Shown: positions 60,825 through 64,000 of the stretch, piece after piece | Layout: each line of letters starts with the position of its first letter | How positions within the stretch are numbered: the stretch's first letter is position 1 | NCBI RefSeq assembly: GCF_947501165.1 | Contig: NZ_CANMUU010000001.1 | Span: 248,001 to 312,000, forward strand | Direction of reading: 5' to 3' | Origin: an uncultured Allomuricauda sp. | GTDB taxonomy: Bacteria; Bacteroidota; Bacteroidia; Flavobacteriales; Flavobacteriaceae | DNA: 64,000 bases | The notes under the pieces: generated by a model | What the model was told of the DNA's origin: nothing | What the model saw: only the letters and a program-made list of their open reading frames with translations | Databases searched by the model: none | Program-made: the position numbers and the translations under genes

Positions 60825-61492
60825 TGGTCCAAAGTTTTCTTGTATCGATTTCTTCCCATATTAAAAATACCGAGCTTAATACCTATCTGACTAGTAAATC
60901 CATTAATACGGTCAATAGGACTATCCGTTAACTCAATTTTACTGGAGAAACGGTATTTTACTCCCGCCTCAATTTGAACAAATCTTGATATATTAAAAAG
61001 TGCACTTACGCCTGGTTCCAACACAAATACGGCATCAACGTCATCGTCATCAATATCGATGTCCACATTGTTGTCAATATCATCACGACTTACGTAGCCC
61101 ACAGCTCCACCACCTATGAACAAGGGAAATGATAGGCTCACCCGAGATCTTCCAAAGAGAATAGGTTCCAAGTGAAAACCGGCATAGCCTCCTACCAAAT
61201 CATCGTTTTCTCCGGACCGTGGATTGAAGATATCTTGACGGGAGTACAATCCCTTTGCCAAAAACCCTACTTCAAATTGCCGGTTGGCCACATAGGCTAT
61301 CTTAAAGCTGCCCACATAGGTATCTTCTCCTTCAATTTCACCATACCCCATGGCAATACCCAGATAAACACCATGCACCACATTCCTTCGGTCATTAAAA
61401 GTGATATATTTCTCATCATCGTCTTGAGCCTTTGTAAAAAGCCCAAAAAGCAGAAAGATTAAAAGTGGAATTGTTGTTTTTTGATTGTTCAT
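60821..61492 (-). CDS. Outer-membrane beta-barrel-like protein
   Basis: The 223-residue protein has a signal peptide (TTIPLLIFLLFGLFTKAQDDD) and alternating strands ending in a penultimate aromatic/basic region: VVHGVYLGIAMGYGEIEGEDTYVGSFKIAYVANRQFEVGFLAKGLY and VSLSFPLFIGGGAVGYVSRDD followed by a DNNVDIDIDDDDVD acidic loop. That fits a small barrel of the Bacteroidota outer membrane. The acidic loop may bind Ca2+. It is in the sigma/anti-sigma operon. Confidence 0.6.
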   Translation of the reverse strand: MNNQKTTIPLLIFLLFGLFTKAQDDDEKYITFNDRRNVVHGVYLGIAMGYGEIEGEDTYVGSFKIAYVANRQFEVGFLAKGLYSRQDIFNPRSGENDDLVGGYAGFHLEPILFGRSRVSLSFPLFIGGGAVGYVSRDDIDNNVDIDIDDDDVDAVFVLEPGVSALFNISRFVQIEAGVKYRFSSKIELTDSPIDRINGFTSQIGIKLGIFNMGRNRYKKTLDQ

Positions 61493-61565
61493 TTTGCTTA
61501 GTGTATTGATTGATTTTTTCTAAAGACAACCCAACTTTTAAAAGGTTGCATTTCTTTTGACTCTT

Positions 61566-62651
61566 TTAATCATTTATTGTTACAATTCCTTTGATTCCAT
61601 TTATAGATATGAGTCCTGCATTATCTTCGCCATAGGTTGCCTCAATTTCTCGAAGTCTTCTACCCTTGTCTAATACTTTAGAGTTTACATTCTCAAAACT
61701 TTTGGGTAAACGAACTACACCTTGCTCCAAAGTAGCTCTAAACCGATGGGAAAAGCCAGATACATTTAAGGTTATTTCGGAAGATTCTTGCTCAAATGAT
61801 ATCTCTGATTGGGGTTCAATGAACTGGGTTATCCGAAAATCAGCAATCTTGGTATCCAAATTAACTTCCTTCATCAAACGTTGAATATTTAGGGTACTGA
61901 ACTTTAGGGTACCGTATACTGAACCAATCTCTGCTATGGCAATGTCATCTTTGTTTGAATAGATTTCCAGGGTCTTCACTGAAGTAATGTCCATATCGGT
62001 TCCACTACTATTCAGGCGAAGACTATTGGAGTTTTCCATTTCCAACTCTCCATTTTTAAGATACAAACTAGCATATTCCAAATCTTGCGTTCGGACTTTT
62101 CCAAATTTTAAGATCACATCCGCCTTATTGAGGTTTTCCGTTACCCACAAATCCCCGTGTTCCACTAAGGCATTCAGAGGTCCACTCCATCCTTCTATTA
62201 TAACATCACCAAATCTATTGGTTACGCGGAGTTCTGCTTTGGAAGGCATAAATACTTCATAATCTATCTGCACATGGCTCCGGTCAAAATCCACCGGGTT
62301 TGTCTTATTAAAAAAATCGGCAAACCAGCCCGTGTTCTTTTTTCTAATCTTGGAAACCACGCCCACATAATTGGAACCTGATTTAAACTCGGGATTGATT
62401 CGACTTAGTAGACTTTGGGCATTATCCTTTTTTCTATGGTTCACACGTATGGAGACCTTAATGGCCACCTTATCCTGTTCCCATCCCGTAACATCTATGT
62501 TTCCATATTTGTTCTCTATCTGAAGTTCTCCGGCATTGGAAAGTTCAAAACTCCTTTCTACGGTTTTGGATACCCTTTCCTGCGCAGTTCCCAAGTATGC
62601 TGAAAACAGCATGAAAACCATCCAAAATGCTATTTTATAATGTGTATCCAT
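61566..62651 (-). CDS. Exported DUF4097-like beta-repeat protein
   Basis: The 361-residue protein has a signal peptide (KIAFWMVFMLFSAYLGTAQ) followed by a beta-helix-type domain. SNAGELQIENKYGNIDVTGWEQDKVAIKVSIRVNHRK and VRTQDLEYASLYLKNGELEMENSNSLRLNSSGTDMDITSVKTLEIYSNKDDIAIAEIGSVYGTLKFS show the GxIxVxGW-type repeats of DUF4097/adhesin families. Its start overlaps the anti-sigma gene by 17 nt. It is likely an envelope sensor or target of the sigma factor. Confidence 0.7.
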   Translation of the reverse strand: MDTHYKIAFWMVFMLFSAYLGTAQERVSKTVERSFELSNAGELQIENKYGNIDVTGWEQDKVAIKVSIRVNHRKKDNAQSLLSRINPEFKSGSNYVGVVSKIRKKNTGWFADFFNKTNPVDFDRSHVQIDYEVFMPSKAELRVTNRFGDVIIEGWSGPLNALVEHGDLWVTENLNKADVILKFGKVRTQDLEYASLYLKNGELEMENSNSLRLNSSGTDMDITSVKTLEIYSNKDDIAIAEIGSVYGTLKFSTLNIQRLMKEVNLDTKIADFRITQFIEPQSEISFEQESSEITLNVSGFSHRFRATLEQGVVRLPKSFENVNSKVLDKGRRLREIEATYGEDNAGLISINGIKGIVTIND

Positions 62652-63174
62652 ACTCTTTATCCACTTTTTTAGAATCGTTAATTTGTCTCAATAAATTTTC
62701 AATAAGCTCTATTCGCTTTTTATAGTTGGCAACTATGGCCTCCAATACCTGTTCGTTGTCCAAGTTGCTTCCCATCTCTTCGCGAAGTGCCTCGTATTCC
62801 AAATCCAACTCATCCATGAAAGACAAAAACTCAACTTTATCCTCTTCGGTAAGGTTAGGGTTCTTTCGGACCAATTCCACCTGATAGGACACCAGATTTT
62901 GATAGTGCATATCTATATCCATCAATTCTTTGGAAACGTATTGAGTTCCTTCAGAATGCACTCCTAATGAAGATAAAATGATTATTCCAGCAAGACCAAA
63001 CAAAAGAACCACGCTTGCAGCAACTCGAAAAGCCGGTCTTCTCCAGAGCGGAATTACCTTTGGTTCCTCTTTCTGGAGCTCTGTCGAGATATTGGCCCAG
63101 AGTTTCGCACGATCTGCTTTGTGCTCGTCAAACTGGCCTGCATTGTCTCGTATATGTTTTTCAAAATTGTCCAT
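62635..63174 (-). CDS. Anti-sigma-factor-like single-pass membrane protein
   Basis: The 179-residue protein has an N-terminal cytoplasmic part (MDNFEKHIRDNAGQFDEHKADRAKLWANISTEL), one transmembrane segment (VAASVVLLFGLAGIIILSSLG, about 51-71), and a periplasmic helical part with coiled-coil look (LTEEDKVEFLSFMDELDLEYEALREEMGSN). The arrangement and overlap by 1 nt with the sigma factor gene fit an anti-sigma factor that holds it at the membrane. The zinc-finger motif of ZAS-type proteins is not present. Confidence 0.75.
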   Translation of the reverse strand: MDNFEKHIRDNAGQFDEHKADRAKLWANISTELQKEEPKVIPLWRRPAFRVAASVVLLFGLAGIIILSSLGVHSEGTQYVSKELMDIDMHYQNLVSYQVELVRKNPNLTEEDKVEFLSFMDELDLEYEALREEMGSNLDNEQVLEAIVANYKKRIELIENLLRQINDSKKVDKEYGYTL

Positions 63175-63713
63175 TACAATTCGCTTATGATTTCAACTAA
63201 TTTTTTCTTCGCCCTATGATATTGGGATTTTGATGTACTTGTCGATATATTCAAAATCTCTCCAATCTCCACATGGTCATACCCTTCTATTAAATAAAGG
63301 TTAATGATTTGTCTATAACCATCGGGTAGTTTGGCAATACCCTTTTTTACCTTTTGGATATCCACTTTATCAACTTCAACTGATTCATCCTCTGCCAAAT
63401 GAAACTCATGCACTTCCATAGGCACCACAGCAATTCTTTTTGCTCTTAGATGGTTAATACTCTTATTGATTACGATGCGTTTGAGCCACGCCCCAAAACT
63501 GCTTTCGTACTTAAACCTTTCAAGGTTTCTAAAGGCATCAACAAAACTGTCTTGGATGATATCCTCTGCATCCTCCTTGTTTCCTAAAAAACGATATCCC
63601 ACATTGTACATGGCATCCACATAAAGCGAATAGAGCTCATACTGCGAACCGGGAATGCCCTTCTTGCATTCTTCTACCAAGTTTTGATGTGTAAAACGGA
63701 CGTCGGTTTCCAA
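63174..63713 (-). CDS. ECF-type RNA polymerase sigma factor
   Basis: The 179-residue protein begins with TTG (63713). It has sigma2 (YELYSLYVDAMYNVGYRFLGNKEDAEDIIQDSFVDAFRNLERFKYESSFGAWLKRIVINKSINHLRAKR) and sigma4 (VKKGIAKLPDGYRQIINLYLIEGYDHVEIGEILNISTSTSKSQYHRAKKKL). It is a standard ECF sigma factor of a cell-envelope type. The anti-sigma gene overlaps by 1 nt, and DUF4097-like, barrel and head-GIN genes follow in the same direction, making an autoregulated operon likely. Confidence 0.9.
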   Translation of the reverse strand: METDVRFTHQNLVEECKKGIPGSQYELYSLYVDAMYNVGYRFLGNKEDAEDIIQDSFVDAFRNLERFKYESSFGAWLKRIVINKSINHLRAKRIAVVPMEVHEFHLAEDESVEVDKVDIQKVKKGIAKLPDGYRQIINLYLIEGYDHVEIGEILNISTSTSKSQYHRAKKKLVEIISEL

Positions 63714-63892
63714 AAGTTTAGGTTGATGCTTGCTGTGTTAAAGACAATATCAAAAGTAGAGGGTTGCACTCTAAGGGATAAAACTTTCAAAAAAAATGAT
63801 TTTTCCAAAAAGAATTCTAAACCATGCAACCTTCACTTTTCTCGTCTGTCTCTAGCTGTGAAAATTATTTGCAACCATAAACCATCAAAAAA

Positions 63893-64000
63893 ATGAACAG
63901 CAAAAAAACTTTAGATCCAATTAGCAAAACCATAGTTTGGCTTTTGTGGATCTACTTTATGGGTTGTGCACTGGCAACCGCCCAAACCAGCCATACAATT
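63893..64000 (+). CDS. Start of an exported protein, cut by the window end
   Basis: ATG 63893 opens a frame that runs off the end: MNSKKTLDPISKTIVWLLWI then YFMGCALATAQTSHTI. The basic start, hydrophobic stretch and ATAQ site form a signal peptide. Only 36 codons are visible, so no family can be named. It is divergent from the sigma factor gene, with about 180 nt between them. Confidence 0.6.
   Translation, partial: MNSKKTLDPISKTIVWLLWIYFMGCALATAQTSHTI

Noticed and set aside
1..64000. CRISPR array or insertion sequence
   Set aside because: I found no regularly spaced direct repeats, cas genes or transposase genes in the window; the only recombinase is the integrase at 13756.

Overview
The window looks like chromosome of a marine-type member of the Flavobacteriaceae (Bacteroidota). 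It is AT-rich. Many genes carry Bacteroidota-type signal peptides or lipoboxes, AraC regulators have membrane-spanning N-termini, and several families are typical of this group (PD40 propellers, head-GIN domain, FG-GAP repeats, Arm-domain tyrosine recombinase, ECF sigma/anti-sigma pairs, a relic resembling the DUF6090 family). I see no complete tRNA, rRNA, CRISPR array or insertion sequence.

Region A, 1 to about 15,175, looks like the right end of an integrated island. It holds secreted or lipoprotein genes of mostly unknown function, two AraC regulators, a CPBP protease, a decayed DUF6090-like gene and several hairpins. It ends with a tyrosine recombinase (13756-15018, minus) next to a sequence resembling the 3' end of a tRNA-Asp gene plus its terminator (15131-15175), a candidate attachment site. 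The other end lies outside the window.

Region B, 15.2 to 22.5 kb, is all on the minus strand: an S41 peptidase, then an ECF sigma factor with a SnoaL-like C-terminal domain grouped with small redox-type genes (azoreductase, cupin, ABM monooxygenase, DoxX). The DoxX gene has an in-frame stop at codon 17. A PD40 lipoprotein, a membrane protein and a Crp/Fnr regulator follow.

Region C, 22.7 to 35.7 kb, is the centrepiece: one minus-strand operon for an actinobacterial-type (group 1h/1l-like) uptake [NiFe]-hydrogenase. The order is small subunit, large subunit, maturation protease, two small unknown proteins, a TPR-like protein, hypA, hypB, hypF, hypC, hypD, hypE and an NHL-repeat protein. A convergent UreH/HupE-like nickel permease has a 13-bp-arm dyad upstream, and a perfect 25-bp palindrome lies just before the small subunit gene. 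A soluble-type small subunit without a Tat signal suggests scavenging of low H2.

Region D, 36 to 49.4 kb, has an FG-GAP protein, a PhoD-like phosphatase, then a divergent metal-homeostasis locus. MerC-like plus folE and a five-gene set (ABC ATPase, FtsX-type permease with a His/acid-rich loop, two CFFCG proteins, a Fur/Zur regulator) are separated by a perfect 9-3-9 palindrome. After that come a metallophosphoesterase, HupE/UreJ and DUF6702-like proteins, an M19 dipeptidase and a gamma-glutamyltransferase.

Region E, 49.6 to 64 kb, has a MORN-type three-gene operon, rpiA, a HAD hydrolase, a glutamate-cysteine-ligase-like/CBS fusion coupled to an aspartoacylase-like hydrolase, a LytTR gene remnant and a possible sRNA. 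It ends with a sigma/anti-sigma operon of envelope proteins that includes a coupled 46-residue ORF, then the start of a secreted protein cut by the window end.
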